A program made the translations under genes and the position numbers. The notes under the pieces were generated by a model. That model did not search any database. It was not told the origin of the DNA and saw nothing but the letters and a program-made list of their open reading frames with translations. Shown piece by piece: positions 42,654 through 52,515 of a stretch of 64,000 bases of DNA (its first letter is position 1; every line of letters starts with the position of its first letter). Source of the stretch: CAWAND01 sp963783335 (GTDB lineage: Bacteria; Chloroflexota; Anaerolineae; Anaerolineales; E44-bin32); the NCBI GenBank assembly GCA_963783335.1, contig CAWAND010000006.1:62001-126000 (forward strand), read 5' to 3'.

Positions 42654-43901
42654 TCAGCTCAGGTAATCCGCCAGCTTGTGGCGCAGGCTCGGGTGCCGCA
42701 GACGGCGCAGCGCCTGGGCTTCAATCTGCCGTACGCGCTCACGGGTGACCCCCATCTTGCGGCCGACTTCTTCGAGAGTGTAGCTCTCGCCATCCCCCAA
42801 GCCATAGCGCAGCTGAAGGATGCGCGCCTCGCGAGGCGGCAGGCTTTCAAGGATTTCGCCCATATGCTGCTTGAGCAGGTGCTCGGTGGCCACTTCCGGC
42901 GGCGCCGGGGCTTCCTCGTCTTCGACAAAATCACCCAGGAAGGAGTCTTCCTCGTCGTCGATCGGCCGCTCAAGCGACAGCGGTCGGCGTGAGACTTCCA
43001 TCATCTGTTCGACCTTCTCGGAAGGCACGTCCAGCATCTCAGCCAGCTCATCCACCGTCGGCGAGCGGCCCAATTCCTGGGTCAGCCGGTGCGAGAGGCG
43101 CAGCATCTTGTTGATCTGGTCGCCCATGTGGACCGGCAGCCGGATCGTGCGTCCCTGGTCGGCGATAGCCCGGGTGACAGCCTGACGGATCCACCACGTG
43201 GCGTAGGTTGAGAACTTGTGGCCGCGCTTGTAGTCAAACTTCTTGGTGGCGCGTATCAGGCCGATATTGCCCTCCTGGATCAGGTCCAGGAATGGCACAC
43301 CGCGACCGATGTACTTCTTCGCCACGCTGATCACAAGCCGCGAGTTTGCCAGCACCAGATGCTCGCGAGCCGCCCAACCGTCTTCAATGAGGGCGCGCAG
43401 CTCACGCCGTCGGTCATCGGCACGGACGCCTTCGGCCAATTCTGCTCGGGCGTCACGGCCGCGCTCGATGCGCTTGGCCAACATGACCTCTTCTTCGCCC
43501 GTCAGGAGTGGAACATCACCGACCGAATTGAAGTACAGGTCGACGTTGTCATCGATGTTGACGCGCGACAGATCGACGCCGGCCTCGACTTCTGGGCCGT
43601 CATCTTCTTCTTCGCCAGCTTCCTCTTCGCCCGCCTTGGCCGCAGCTTCGACGTCATCCAAGTACTGAACGCCGGCGCCAAGCAGGGCCTCGTAGACCTC
43701 GTCCAGCTGCTCAACGTCCTGCTCGGCCTCGGGGAACAGCTGCAGTATGTCATCGATGGTGACATAGCCACGCTCTTTGCCGAGCTCAATTAGCTGGGTG
43801 ATGGCCGTGCTTTCTTCCTCAACCGCCATCGGCGCTTCGATCAGATTCTCTTGGACTTCGGCCTGAGACTTGCCGTTTCGTGACTTCTTCGACTTTGCCA
43901 T
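42654..43901 (-). CDS. rpoD: Primary RNA polymerase sigma factor (sigma-70/RpoD)
   Basis: Directs RNA polymerase to housekeeping promoters. It has an N-terminal region 1.1-like segment with KERGYVTIDDILQLFPEAE, an acidic linker, region 1.2, region 2 with NIGLIRATKKFDYKRGHKF and STYATWWIRQAVTRAI, region 3, and region 4.2 with YTLEEVGRKMGVTRERVRQIE. The frame is open upstream; ATG 43901 was chosen for its GAG site at 7 nt and the usual MAKSKK-type basic start, though ATG 43913 is possible. The TATAAT-like promoters seen throughout the window fit its specificity. Confidence 0.95.
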   Translation of the reverse strand: MAKSKKSRNGKSQAEVQENLIEAPMAVEEESTAITQLIELGKERGYVTIDDILQLFPEAEQDVEQLDEVYEALLGAGVQYLDDVEAAAKAGEEEAGEEEDDGPEVEAGVDLSRVNIDDNVDLYFNSVGDVPLLTGEEEVMLAKRIERGRDARAELAEGVRADDRRRELRALIEDGWAAREHLVLANSRLVISVAKKYIGRGVPFLDLIQEGNIGLIRATKKFDYKRGHKFSTYATWWIRQAVTRAIADQGRTIRLPVHMGDQINKMLRLSHRLTQELGRSPTVDELAEMLDVPSEKVEQMMEVSRRPLSLERPIDDEEDSFLGDFVEDEEAPAPPEVATEHLLKQHMGEILESLPPREARILQLRYGLGDGESYTLEEVGRKMGVTRERVRQIEAQALRRLRHPSLRHKLADYLS

Positions 43902-44031
43902 ACGATTTCTCATTTCCCTACCCGGTACGGATTTCAACTCCCCACGCGGCATCATTCGGCCGTAACACCCGGCTTCTTTGACTGCGATGAAGCTAGATAA
44001 GTTCTCTGGGGGGAGAAATTTGTTTAACTAT

Positions 44032-44061
44032 ATTTTAGAAAATCGACAACCCGATTGTCAA
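44032..44061 (-). promoter_or_regulatory. Promoter of rpoD (TTGACA-N18-TAAAAT)
   Basis: On the minus strand a perfect -35 TTGACA (complement of 44056-44061) and TAAAAT (complement of 44032-44037) are 18 nt apart within a strikingly AT-rich stretch. The leader to the rpoD ATG is about 120 nt. Confidence 0.65.
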
Positions 44062-44065
44062 GCAC

Positions 44066-44085
44066 TTCGTGAAATCTGTCACGAA
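44066..44085. promoter_or_regulatory. 20-bp palindrome immediately upstream of the rpoD -35
   Basis: TTCGTGAAATCTGTCACGAA is an inverted repeat of the form CGTGA-N6-TCACG. It resembles the TTGTGAA-type palindromes at 30364, 46174 and 62781. It begins 5 nt upstream of the rpoD -35, with its centre near -50 relative to the predicted start, so a regulator bound here could act on rpoD. Confidence 0.5.
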
Positions 44086-44192
44086 TTCGGGTTGAGAAAA
44101 ACGTCGCCATAGTATACAGGAGAATTTTCATTTGTCTACCTTAGAATAGTATTAGATTCGTCTTCATCACATCACACGCAAGGAGCTGCTCA

Positions 44193-46152
44193 ATGACATC
44201 CAGCGCACCTTTTGGGTCATGGACCTCTCCCATCGACGCCCGCATGGTCGCACAAGGCGGGATGAGCGCCCGCGGGACACTCTCCGACCTGGCCGTTGAG
44301 GGAAGCAGCGTGTATTGGATCACGCTGCGTCCGGCGGAGGACGGCCGGTATGTCATCACCCGACTGACGCCGCAAACCGCGCCAGAGGACATCACGCCCC
44401 AGGGATTCAACGTGCGCACCCTCGTCCATGAATACGGCGGCGGATCCTTTTGCGTTCAAAATGGCGTGGTCTTCTTTTCCAATCTCTCCGACCAGCGCGT
44501 GTATCGGCAGGAAATCGGAAGGCCTCCCCAGCCAATTTCGCCCGAGCCCGAGCTGCCGCGCGGCCATCGCCACGCGGACGGAAGTGTGACACCGGACGGC
44601 CGGTTCGTGTTCATCGTCCGCGAGCGGCATGAACCGGGCGGTGAGGTCATCAATGAAATCGTGCGGCTCGACGCGCACGGCCAGGGCCAGCCCGAAATCG
44701 TCGCCTCCGGCCACGATTTCTTTGCCTCGCCGCGGGTGGATCGGGAGGGCCAGCAGCTCGCCTGGCTGGCTTGGGATCATCCGCAAATGCCATGGGACGG
44801 CACCGAGCTCTGGACAGCAGCCATCGACGCCGACGGGCAGTTGGTGTCCTCCAAACGCCTGGCTGGCAGCCCGGAGGAATCAATCCTGCAGCCAGAATGG
44901 TCCCCCGACGGCCGTCTCCATTTCGTCTCCGACCGCACCGGCTGGTGGAATCTGTACCGCTGGGTTTCCGGACAACCTGAGCCCTTGGCTCCGATGCAGG
45001 CCGAGTTCGGTTCACCGGCCTGGGCTTTAGGCCGTTCACACTATGACTTCCTGAGTGACGGCCGCATCTTTGTGGCCTACGGACAGAAGGGCCTCGACCA
45101 CCTTGGGTTGATCGAGCCCGGGAGCAGCCAGGTGACCCAAATTCCGTCGGAGTTCACGGCCATCAATCCCGCCCATATCCGCACCGACGGAGCGCAGCGG
45201 GTTTGGTTCATCGCCAGCAGCCCGTCCAAGGCGCAATCCGTCATCCGCTATGACGTTCACGCGGGAACTTTCGATACGCTGGCGGAGAGCGTCAAGCGCA
45301 CTTTTCCCGAGGGATACATACCGACGCCTGAGCCGATCGAGTATCCCACCAGCGGCGGCGATACCGCATATGCCCTCTACTACCCTCCGGCGAATCCGGA
45401 GTTCGAGGGTCCCGAAGGCAGCCTGCCGCCTTTGATCGTCCACTCGCATGGCGGCCCGACTTCGGCCGCCCCGGCCCAGTTCCATCTCGAGACGCTGTAT
45501 TGGACCAGCCGGGGTTTCGGCTTGGTGGATGTCAACTACCGCGGCAGCACCGGCTATGGGCGGACCTATCGTGACCGACTCAAAGGCTTCTGGGGGATCG
45601 TCGATATCGACGACTGCCTCAACGCTGCGCGCTACCTTGCCGACCAGGGCCGCATCGACCCGGACCGGAAGGCCATTTCCGGTGGCAGCGCTGGTGGCTA
45701 CGTCACGCTGTGCGCGCTGACCTTTCACGACGTGTTTGAGGCCGGCGCGTCCTACTACGGGGTGGCGGACGCCGAAGCCCTCGTGATCGATACCCACAAG
45801 TTCGAGTTCGCGCTACTTTGACTCACTCATCGGACCCTACCCCGAAGCGCGGGACGTGTACCGCCAACGATCGCCGATTCATTTCGCCGAGAAGCTCTCG
45901 GCTCCGCTGATTGTCTTCCAGGGCCTGGACGACAAGATCGTCCCGCCCAACCAGTCCGAGGCTATCGTGGCGGCTCTTGACCGCCAACACATCCCCTACG
46001 CCTATCTGCCCTTCGAAGGTGAGCAGCACGGCTTCCGCAAGCAATCCACCATCATCCGCAGCCTGGAGGCAGAGCTGAGCTTCTACGGCAGGGTGTTCGG
46101 CTTCACTCCGGCCGGCGACCTGCCGCCCATCGAGATCCGCCACCTGGAGTAG
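44193..46152 (+). pseudogene. S9 family prolyl oligopeptidase-type peptidase, frameshifted by one base
   Basis: A beta-propeller N-terminal part is followed by the alpha/beta hydrolase. The nucleophile Ser is in SGGSAGGYVTL, the Asp in QGLDDKIVPP and the His in GEQHGFRK, so the triad is complete across the break. The first frame stops at 45821. Removing one T from 45807-45808 gives THKFESRYFDSLIGPYPEARDVYRQR, in line with family members, and reading then continues to 46152. Total length would be about 652 residues, normal for dipeptidyl/acylaminoacyl peptidases. AAGGAG precedes the ATG. No signal peptide is seen, so it is likely cytoplasmic. Confidence 0.88.
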
Positions 46153-46173
46153 CTCGCCCTGCATCCACGCCAT

Positions 46174-46191
46174 TTGTGAAATCCTTCACAA
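46174..46191. promoter_or_regulatory. Rex/CRP-type 18-bp operator-like palindrome
   Basis: TTGTGAAATCCTTCACAA, a perfect TTGTGAA-N4-TTCACAA repeat, lies 101 nt upstream of a NAD(P)-dependent sugar/alcohol dehydrogenase gene. Its last two bases are also the first two of a terminator stem. Confidence 0.55.
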
Positions 46192-46214
46192 GACCGCCGC
46201 TGGCGGTCTTTTTC
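46190..46214 (+). terminator. Intrinsic terminator after the S9 peptidase
   Basis: AAGACCGCC (46190-46198), loop GCT, GGCGGTCTT (46202-46210), followed by TTTC. Nine-bp perfect stem. Confidence 0.8.
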
Positions 46215-46291
46215 TCCGGCATCGGATCTGCCGGAGGCGGCAGGCGTTACGATTAGAGCAAGGAGATTCGCAATACTTGAGGAGGTAGCCC

Positions 46292-47395
46292 ATGAAAGCA
46301 GTGGCAGTCAAGCCGGGGAAGACCTACTCGGCGCACCTGGTCGACATCGACGAGCCCAAGGTCGCCGCGCATGAAGTGTTGGTCGAAGTGGAAGCCATCG
46401 GCATCGATGGCACCGATCGGGAAATCAATCAGGGTGGCTACGGCAAGCCCCCCAAAGGCGATGACGTCTTGGTGATGGGCCACGAGAGCTACGCTCGGGT
46501 GCTGGAAGTCGGCGCCGGCGTGCGCCGCTTCAAGCCGGGCGACCATGTCACCGCCACCGTGCGCCGTCCGGGAGGCTGCGTCAACTGCCGCCATGGGGCC
46601 TATGATATGTGCCTCGACGGCGACTACACCGAACGCGGCATCAACGGCCGACACGGCTATCTGACGGAACGCTACGTCGATAGCGAGGAGTTCTTCGTCC
46701 ACGTCCCCAACTCACTCAAGGATGTGGGCATGCTTGTCGAGCCGGTAAGCGTGGCGGTCAAAGGCGTTGAGCAAGCCTGGGCCATTCAGAATCGGATGTG
46801 GTGGCAGCCCCACCGCGCCGGCATTTTGGGCGCCGGCCAGATCGGCATCTTCTGCGCGTTTCTTCTGAGAGCGCGCGGGCTGGAAGTGCATGTCATGTCC
46901 CAGGAAGATCCGGACAGCCTGGAAGCCCAGCTTGTCAAGCAGGTGGGCGGCCAGTATGTGGACACGCGTCAGCGTTCCATCACCGACGTCGGAGAGTCCG
47001 TGGGAGGCTTCGATGTCGTCTTCGAGGCCACGGGGTACAGCCCGCTGATCTTTGAGGCACTCAAGCAGCTCCACACCAACGGCGTGATGTGCCTGTTCTC
47101 GGTCACCGACGGCGAACGCAAACTGGAGATCAACTCGGATATCTTCAACAATCAGTTGGTGTTCGGCAACCGACTCGTTTTCGGCTCCGTCAACTCCAAC
47201 CACGGCCACTTCGAACGCGCCGTGACCTCCATGGAACAGTTCAGTCTGCGCTGGCCAGGTCTGCTGGATTCGATCATCACCCAGAAGGTGCACGGCCTTG
47301 ACAACTTCGACCAGGCGGTGGCCACATCCAAGGACGCGGCCGAAGCGCGCCGCAAGGCCAAGAACCAGATCAAATCGGTAGTGTATATGAGCTAG
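46292..47395 (+). CDS. Glucose 1-dehydrogenase-like medium-chain dehydrogenase (zinc, NAD(P)+)
   Basis: 367 residues of the MDR superfamily, closest in pattern to archaeal-type glucose/galactose dehydrogenases. Catalytic zinc ligands fall in GIDGTDREI and VMGHESY. A structural zinc cluster is seen in RRPGGCVNCRHGAYDMC. The Rossmann motif is GILGAGQIGIFCAFLLR and the C-terminus matches the glucose-dehydrogenase C-terminal domain (FNNQLVFGNRLVFGSVNSNHGHFERA). It oxidises an aldose or alcohol with NAD(P)+; the exact substrate is unknown. TTGAGGAGG precedes the ATG. Confidence 0.85.
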   Translation: MKAVAVKPGKTYSAHLVDIDEPKVAAHEVLVEVEAIGIDGTDREINQGGYGKPPKGDDVLVMGHESYARVLEVGAGVRRFKPGDHVTATVRRPGGCVNCRHGAYDMCLDGDYTERGINGRHGYLTERYVDSEEFFVHVPNSLKDVGMLVEPVSVAVKGVEQAWAIQNRMWWQPHRAGILGAGQIGIFCAFLLRARGLEVHVMSQEDPDSLEAQLVKQVGGQYVDTRQRSITDVGESVGGFDVVFEATGYSPLIFEALKQLHTNGVMCLFSVTDGERKLEINSDIFNNQLVFGNRLVFGSVNSNHGHFERAVTSMEQFSLRWPGLLDSIITQKVHGLDNFDQAVATSKDAAEARRKAKNQIKSVVYMS

Positions 47396-47411
47396 GGGAC
47401 GCCCGCTTGAC

Positions 47412-50400
47412 TCAGGGGGCGGGTTGATCGACCTCGATCACCGGGATCGCCACCAGGCGCAGACGGACCGGTTTGTTGAGCGCCTGGCGCAGGGAGGCGG
47501 CAAGTGCCGAGCCGTCCGGTGCGGGCTGATTCTTGGGGACATAGATTGTGGCCGTCACGGTCAGGTCCGACCCCGTCCCTTGAACGTCCATCCGCACCAA
47601 GCTGAGACCCGGTTGGTCTGAGACCGCCTTTTGAAGCGTGCTCTGTATCGTGTGCTGCGTTTGGGATCGCCGGACAGCCTGCACCAAGACGGTGGCCAAG
47701 GGGAGACTGATGACCACCAACAGGATCAGACTGGCCACCAAACCGGTGCGCAGGCGAGCCTGGCGTTCGCCGCGAGGCGCGGGTCGGAAGCCCAGCAAGA
47801 GCAAGGTGAACGAGCCCGCCAGGCTGATGGCAATCAGGTTGGTCACCACCAGCAGCGTTCCTCCGCCTGCGATGCTGAACTCGGCCTGGGCGATGCCAAT
47901 CCCAATCACACCCAGCGGGGGGACCAGGGCGGCCGCGATGGCCACGCCTGGCAGGGCCGCCGCCACATCCTTGCGGGCCACGGCATACGCACCCGCCGCA
48001 CCTGAGGCCAGCGCCACGATCAGGTCGAACAGATTAGGCTGGGTGCGGGCGACAATCTCCGGCACCGATCCCGGATCGCTCTGCATGGGTGAGATGTATG
48101 CCAGCAGCACAGCCAGGCCCACGGCCAGGAAGACCCCCTTGAGGGTGGCTTCGATCGCCAGGCGGATCAGGCGGATATCACCCAACGCAATGGCCAGGCT
48201 GAAGGCAAGAATCGGTGTGAAAAGAGGCGCCACCAACATGGCCCCGATGATCACCGCTCCGCTGTTCTGGAGCAAACCGAAGGTGGCGATGGTGCCCGCC
48301 AGAGCCATCATGACAAAGAAGTCGACATCCGGCCGCGCCCCCCGGCGGATGCGCTTGTAGACCTCAATTTGGTCTTCAGGGTTGAGTGTGGGGAACGTCT
48401 TGGATAGCGTTTCCCAGGCGCGCCGCAGCCAGAAACGCGACAGGCCCTGGTAGCGGCGGACCATGATCACCGGCGCCGAGCTGGCCGCTGCCACCTGGCG
48501 CGGCAGGTTGCCGAACAGAACCTGGTCGATCACGCCCTGCTCGGAAGACCCAATGAAGACCAGATCGGCGTCCTCGGACGCCTGCGTGATTCCCGAGACC
48601 ACGTCCTCCGCCTGAACCACGACCGGCTTAACACGACTTTGATCGAGCGCTGGGACCTCCGGCCCCAAACTCAAGAACTGGGCCGCCTTCTCTTGGACCG
48701 TGGCCAGCGTCTGGCGGATTCGTCCCTCGCCCGCCTGCAGATCGGCAGGCGAAGCACCAGGCTCGGCGACGTACACCAAATCCACTTCCGACCCATATTC
48801 ACGGGCCAGCAGTAAGGCCAGGCCAACAGCCAGCGGCGCGTGCGGTCCACCGGAGGTTGGCACCAGGATCCGCTTCAGTTCCAGCGGCCTGCGCTCACCG
48901 ACACCATTGGCCCCGGCTGCCGCCTCACCCTCTCCCGAAGCTTGGAGCTGCTCCGGCCGATAGGCCACAACGGCCACGTCACATGGGGCCTGCGACACGA
49001 CCGGATCAATCACCCGCCCAAGTTCATCGGTGCGCAGGTCACCCGTCACTCGCCACGGCATCAGGATCAGATCGCACGACTCCTCGATCGCCGTGTCTAC
49101 GATCCCATCCGCCACCGACCGCGATAGCCGCGTCACCGGGGAGACCGAGATGCCGGTCTCGGAGGCCAGACGAGTTGACCATTGAAAGAGCGTATTGCGT
49201 TCCTGGGCGATGCGACGCCCCTGCTCCATCGCCAGAGGATCCGGCATCGGGATGACCTGGAGTGGGATCACATCCCCGCGAAGCTGGCGCGCCAACCCGG
49301 CCGCCAGGCTGAGCGCGAAATGGCGCGTCTCACCCTGGGCCAGCGGCACCAAGATCCGATAGGTGCCTTCCGGCTTCTCGATGCCACCCTGGCGCCCGAA
49401 TGTAGTGACCCCTTCCAGGGCGGTCACCTGATGCGCCCTTGCGTAGACCAGGTAGATGATCAGGCCCAATCCCAGCCACAGCAACCCACCGATCTGACGC
49501 TGAAGGGGCAAGCCGAGGAGCAGCGCCACATTCACCGCTATGGCCGTCAGCGGCACCAAGGGGAAAAGCGGCAGCTGGAAATCGTGGCGGCGATCCGGTT
49601 CGGTGCGACGGCTGTGGAACGCGGCTGTCACAGCCACCAGCATGCCGACCAGGAACATAAAGGCGGCCAGATCGACCACCTCCCCCGTGGGCAGCCACAG
49701 GATCATCGGTATCAGACCCGCCACCAAGACCAAGAACAGCCTGGGTGGCAGAGCAAATGGTGAACGGAGCTGACGCAAGCCATCGGGCAGTCCGCCCCAT
49801 CGGCTGAGGCTGCTCAACTGACGCGCGGCTGTCATCAAGGTGCTGTTGGCGGCCGCCAGACATACGCCCAAACCGAGCACCGCACCGCCGATCAGCCTCC
49901 AAGTGCTCCCGCCGGCAAGCGCGCCCACCAGGCCGCCGCTGCCAGCGGGCCCAAGGCCGGCTTGCAGAAATCCGAAGAGCCCCAACACGAGGCCGGCCAG
50001 GGCCAGGCTCAAGCTGAGATTGGCCATCAATCGCACGCCCGTGCTCCGAATCTGCCGGCGGGCATAGAGCAGCGCTTCAACCACGGCATACAGCAGGGCG
50101 AAATGGGCCAGGTTGTGGGAAAGGCCGTCGCCGGCCTGCCCCGCCCCTTGAAAACTCCCCGCGAAATCAACCCGCAGCAGGACACTGATGGCTGCCACGC
50201 CCATCCCCAGAAGGAACAGGGCTGCCAGCGTGGCCTGGCCGGGGCGCCTTGGGAGGGCCTGAAAGAGATCGATCACGATGAAGACCACCGCCAAGGCCAG
50301 GGCGATCACTCCGTTGGGAATGGGAATCCCGGGCGCAAGGCTCCTCACTTGAGCCGCTGCCACCTGAAGAAAGCCAACGGTGAGAAGCACTTGGCCGGCC

Positions 50401-50708
50401 AGCAGTGCCCAACCGCCGATGAAACCGCCGACGCCTCCCAGGGTCTCTTGAGCCAGCCCGTAGCTGCCGCTGCGCTCCGCGCTCCCGGCCAAGAGTTCAA
50501 ACACGTTGATCAGGGACAGGATCACGACAAAGATCCCCAGCAGCGGGGCGACGATCACCATGTGATCGAGCACGTCCACGCCACGGGCGCCCAGCAGATA
50601 CACCAATCCGAGAGCGACCGTCAGGCCGATGGCCAGAATCTGAAACCGGCCGGAGAGCTGCCGGCCAATTCGAAGTTCACCGAGGAAGTCTTGCTGGGTT
50701 TCGTCCAA
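47412..50708 (-). CDS. Fusion protein: APC-family permease, two Usp domains and DUF389
   Basis: A 1098-residue protein with four parts. Residues ~15-430 are an APC-type amino acid permease-like membrane domain (about 12 helices). Residues ~450-585 and ~611-752 are two universal-stress-protein (UspA) domains, beginning YRILVPLAQGETRHFALSLA and KRILVPTSGGPHAPLAVGLA; the second keeps a nucleotide-binding-like IGSSEQG. Residues ~795-985 are a DUF389 membrane domain (NSGAVIIGAMLVAPLFTPILAFSLAIALGD). A C-terminal soluble beta domain of ~100 residues ends it. The start is TTG with GAGG upstream, 42 nt after pdp. Substrate unknown; the Usp domains suggest nucleotide- or stress-responsive gating (inference). 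Confidence 0.88.
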   Translation of the reverse strand: MDETQQDFLGELRIGRQLSGRFQILAIGLTVALGLVYLLGARGVDVLDHMVIVAPLLGIFVVILSLINVFELLAGSAERSGSYGLAQETLGGVGGFIGGWALLAGQVLLTVGFLQVAAAQVRSLAPGIPIPNGVIALALAVVFIVIDLFQALPRRPGQATLAALFLLGMGVAAISVLLRVDFAGSFQGAGQAGDGLSHNLAHFALLYAVVEALLYARRQIRSTGVRLMANLSLSLALAGLVLGLFGFLQAGLGPAGSGGLVGALAGGSTWRLIGGAVLGLGVCLAAANSTLMTAARQLSSLSRWGGLPDGLRQLRSPFALPPRLFLVLVAGLIPMILWLPTGEVVDLAAFMFLVGMLVAVTAAFHSRRTEPDRRHDFQLPLFPLVPLTAIAVNVALLLGLPLQRQIGGLLWLGLGLIIYLVYARAHQVTALEGVTTFGRQGGIEKPEGTYRILVPLAQGETRHFALSLAAGLARQLRGDVIPLQVIPMPDPLAMEQGRRIAQERNTLFQWSTRLASETGISVSPVTRLSRSVADGIVDTAIEESCDLILMPWRVTGDLRTDELGRVIDPVVSQAPCDVAVVAYRPEQLQASGEGEAAAGANGVGERRPLELKRILVPTSGGPHAPLAVGLALLLAREYGSEVDLVYVAEPGASPADLQAGEGRIRQTLATVQEKAAQFLSLGPEVPALDQSRVKPVVVQAEDVVSGITQASEDADLVFIGSSEQGVIDQVLFGNLPRQVAAASSAPVIMVRRYQGLSRFWLRRAWETLSKTFPTLNPEDQIEVYKRIRRGARPDVDFFVMMALAGTIATFGLLQNSGAVIIGAMLVAPLFTPILAFSLAIALGDIRLIRLAIEATLKGVFLAVGLAVLLAYISPMQSDPGSVPEIVARTQPNLFDLIVALASGAAGAYAVARKDVAAALPGVAIAAALVPPLGVIGIGIAQAEFSIAGGGTLLVVTNLIAISLAGSFTLLLLGFRPAPRGERQARLRTGLVASLILLVVISLPLATVLVQAVRRSQTQHTIQSTLQKAVSDQPGLSLVRMDVQGTGSDLTVTATIYVPKNQPAPDGSALAASLRQALNKPVRLRLVAIPVIEVDQPAP

Positions 50709-50750
50709 TGGACCTCATCGCGTTGGAGTGTGGGTCCGAAGTTTTCGGCG

Positions 50751-52065
50751 TCAGCCCTCTGGCCACACCGAACCGTAAAACAGCGGCAGCGGATCGGCCG
50801 GCTTCTGGCTGATCTTGGTGGCCGCCAGCAGGCGTTGAACCGCCTGGGCAGCCTTGTCTTGGTCATTGGCGTGCAGGGTGAACAAGGTATCGCCCCGCTC
50901 GACTTTGTCGCCCACCCGGTGGTGCAACACGACACCCACGGCATGGTCAATGGGATCGCCCTTGCGTTCTCGGCCACCGCCCAGTTGCATGACCGTCAGG
51001 CCGACTTCGCGGGCGTGGATCTGATGGATCGAGCCCGTGATTGGGCTGGGGATTTCCTGGATGTATTCTGCCTGCGAAAACTGCTCGGGGTGCTCGATGA
51101 CGGTCGTGTCGCCTCCCTGCGCCCCCACAAGGGCCGTGAATCTCTCGATCGCCTTGCCGTCCTCGACGGCCCTGGCAGCCAACCGTCGGCCTTCTTCTGC
51201 GTCCTTGGCTTTGCCGGCCAGGATCAGCATGTGGGCCGCCACTTCGTAGCAGTGATCGCGAAAATCCTCCGGCCCCTCCCCCCTGAGCGTAGCGATGGCT
51301 TCCTTGACCTCCAACGCGTTCCCCACGGCCCGGCCCAAGAGGCTGATTCATATCCGAGAGCAGGGCGACCACTTTCCGGTCGGCGTGCACGCCGATCTCG
51401 ACCATGCGCTTCGCCAGGTCATGCGCCTGTTCAACATCCGGCATGAAAGCCCCCAAGCCTACTTTGACGTCGAGCACGATGGCCTGAGCCCCGCTGGCCA
51501 GCTTCTTGCTCATCACCGAGGAGGCAATCAGCGGGATCGACGGCACGGTGCCGGTGACGTCACGCAGAGCATACAGCTTGCCGTCGGCCGGTGCCAGGTC
51601 GCCGGTCTGCCCCGCCAACACCAATCCGACGGTCTTCAACTGGTGCTTGAACTCCTCAATCGTCAGGCTGGCGTTGTAGCCCGGAATCGACTCCATCTTG
51701 TCCAATGTGCCGCCGGTGAAGCTGAGGCCGCGACCGGACATCTTGCCCACCGGCACACCGCAGGCGTTGACGATCGGCTCGACCACCAGGGTGGTCTTGT
51801 CCCCCACCCCGCCGGTGGAATGCTTGTCCAATGCCAACTCGACCACGTCCGACAGATCGATCACATCGCCTGAATGAGCCATTGCCATCGTCAGATCCGC
51901 CGTTTCTTTGGGCGTCATGCCTTGAAACAATACCGCCATGGCCCAGGCAGAAGTCTGATAATCGGGGATCTCCCCACTTGTGAAACCTTTCACAAAGAAC
52001 TGGATTTCCTCGTGGGTCAGGGTTTCGCCGTCGCGTTTTTTCTCGATGATGTCTACTGTGCGCAT
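50751..52065 (-). pseudogene. pdp: Pyrimidine-nucleoside / thymidine phosphorylase, frameshifted by one base
   Basis: Splits pyrimidine (deoxy)nucleosides with phosphate. The N-terminal frame includes ALDKHSTGGVGDKTTLVVEP and KMSGRGLSFTGGTLDKMESI, the family signature. The C-terminal frame includes NALEVKEAIATLRGEGPEDF. Removing one A from 51337-51338 on the plus strand gives DMNQPLGRAVGNALEV, the conserved joint. The total of about 438 residues is normal. ATG 52065 is preceded by CGGAGG. A PLP-independent, phosphate-using reaction; whether uridine or thymidine is preferred cannot be told. Upstream of the permease-Usp fusion on the same strand. Confidence 0.88.
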
Positions 52066-52089
52066 GGACACCTCCGGGGCGATTATACA

Positions 52090-52512
52090 ACTTCGGGCGG
52101 GGAGGACCTGGGATGGCGAGGCTTCCTCCTACCTCGGCTCTAGGCGAAGTAATGCGCGCTGACGTCAAGCCTGATCGTCGGTTTGATCTGGGCGGCTTGG
52201 CATCTCACGATGTTTTTGACACCCGGCAGCACGGACCCGCTGGGCCCGTTTGTCGTGCGGGTCACGGCCGAAGCCGTGCTCTGCACCTGGGTCTACAACA
52301 GCACACGGGGCAGTCTTCTGCTGGTGACCCTGCTGCACGCCGCCGGCAACACGGCCGGTGTTTTCCTACCGGTTGACCCGACCAAAGCGGGCCTGCATAT
52401 CAGCACTTTGGTCATCCGGGTCGTCCTGGAACTCGTCCTGGTCGCGGCCGTGACTGCGATCTATGGCGCTGCGAAGCTGTCGCGGGCGCAGGCCAGGCAA
52501 GCGCCGGGGTGA
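52090..52512 (+). pseudogene. Relic of a CPBP-family intramembrane metalloprotease
   Basis: One frame reads GEDLGWRGFLLPRL, stop (TAG 52141), AK, stop (TAA 52150), CALTSSLIVGLIWAAWHLTMFL, then a membrane-rich C-terminus with LLHAAGNTAG, ending at 52512. This is the E-xx-WRG and W-xx-WH core of CPBP (CAAX-like) proteases. Two nonsense codons interrupt the core and the N-terminal half is absent, because pdp starts divergently at 52065. The intact C-terminal part (from 52183) could still be translated but would lack the glutamates. Confidence 0.8.
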
Positions 52513-52515
52513 CGC

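Noticed and set aside
49962..51446. 494-codon open frame opposite the permease fusion and pdp
   Set aside because: It crosses the gap between two real minus-strand genes and has a Gln/His/Arg-rich composition typical of antisense shadows.
51978..51995. Perfect TTGTGAA-N4-TTCACAA palindrome inside pdp
   Set aside because: It encodes the conserved phosphorylase peptide FVKGFTSG on the minus strand. Its position about 70 nt into the gene does not exclude binding, but coding constraint is sufficient.
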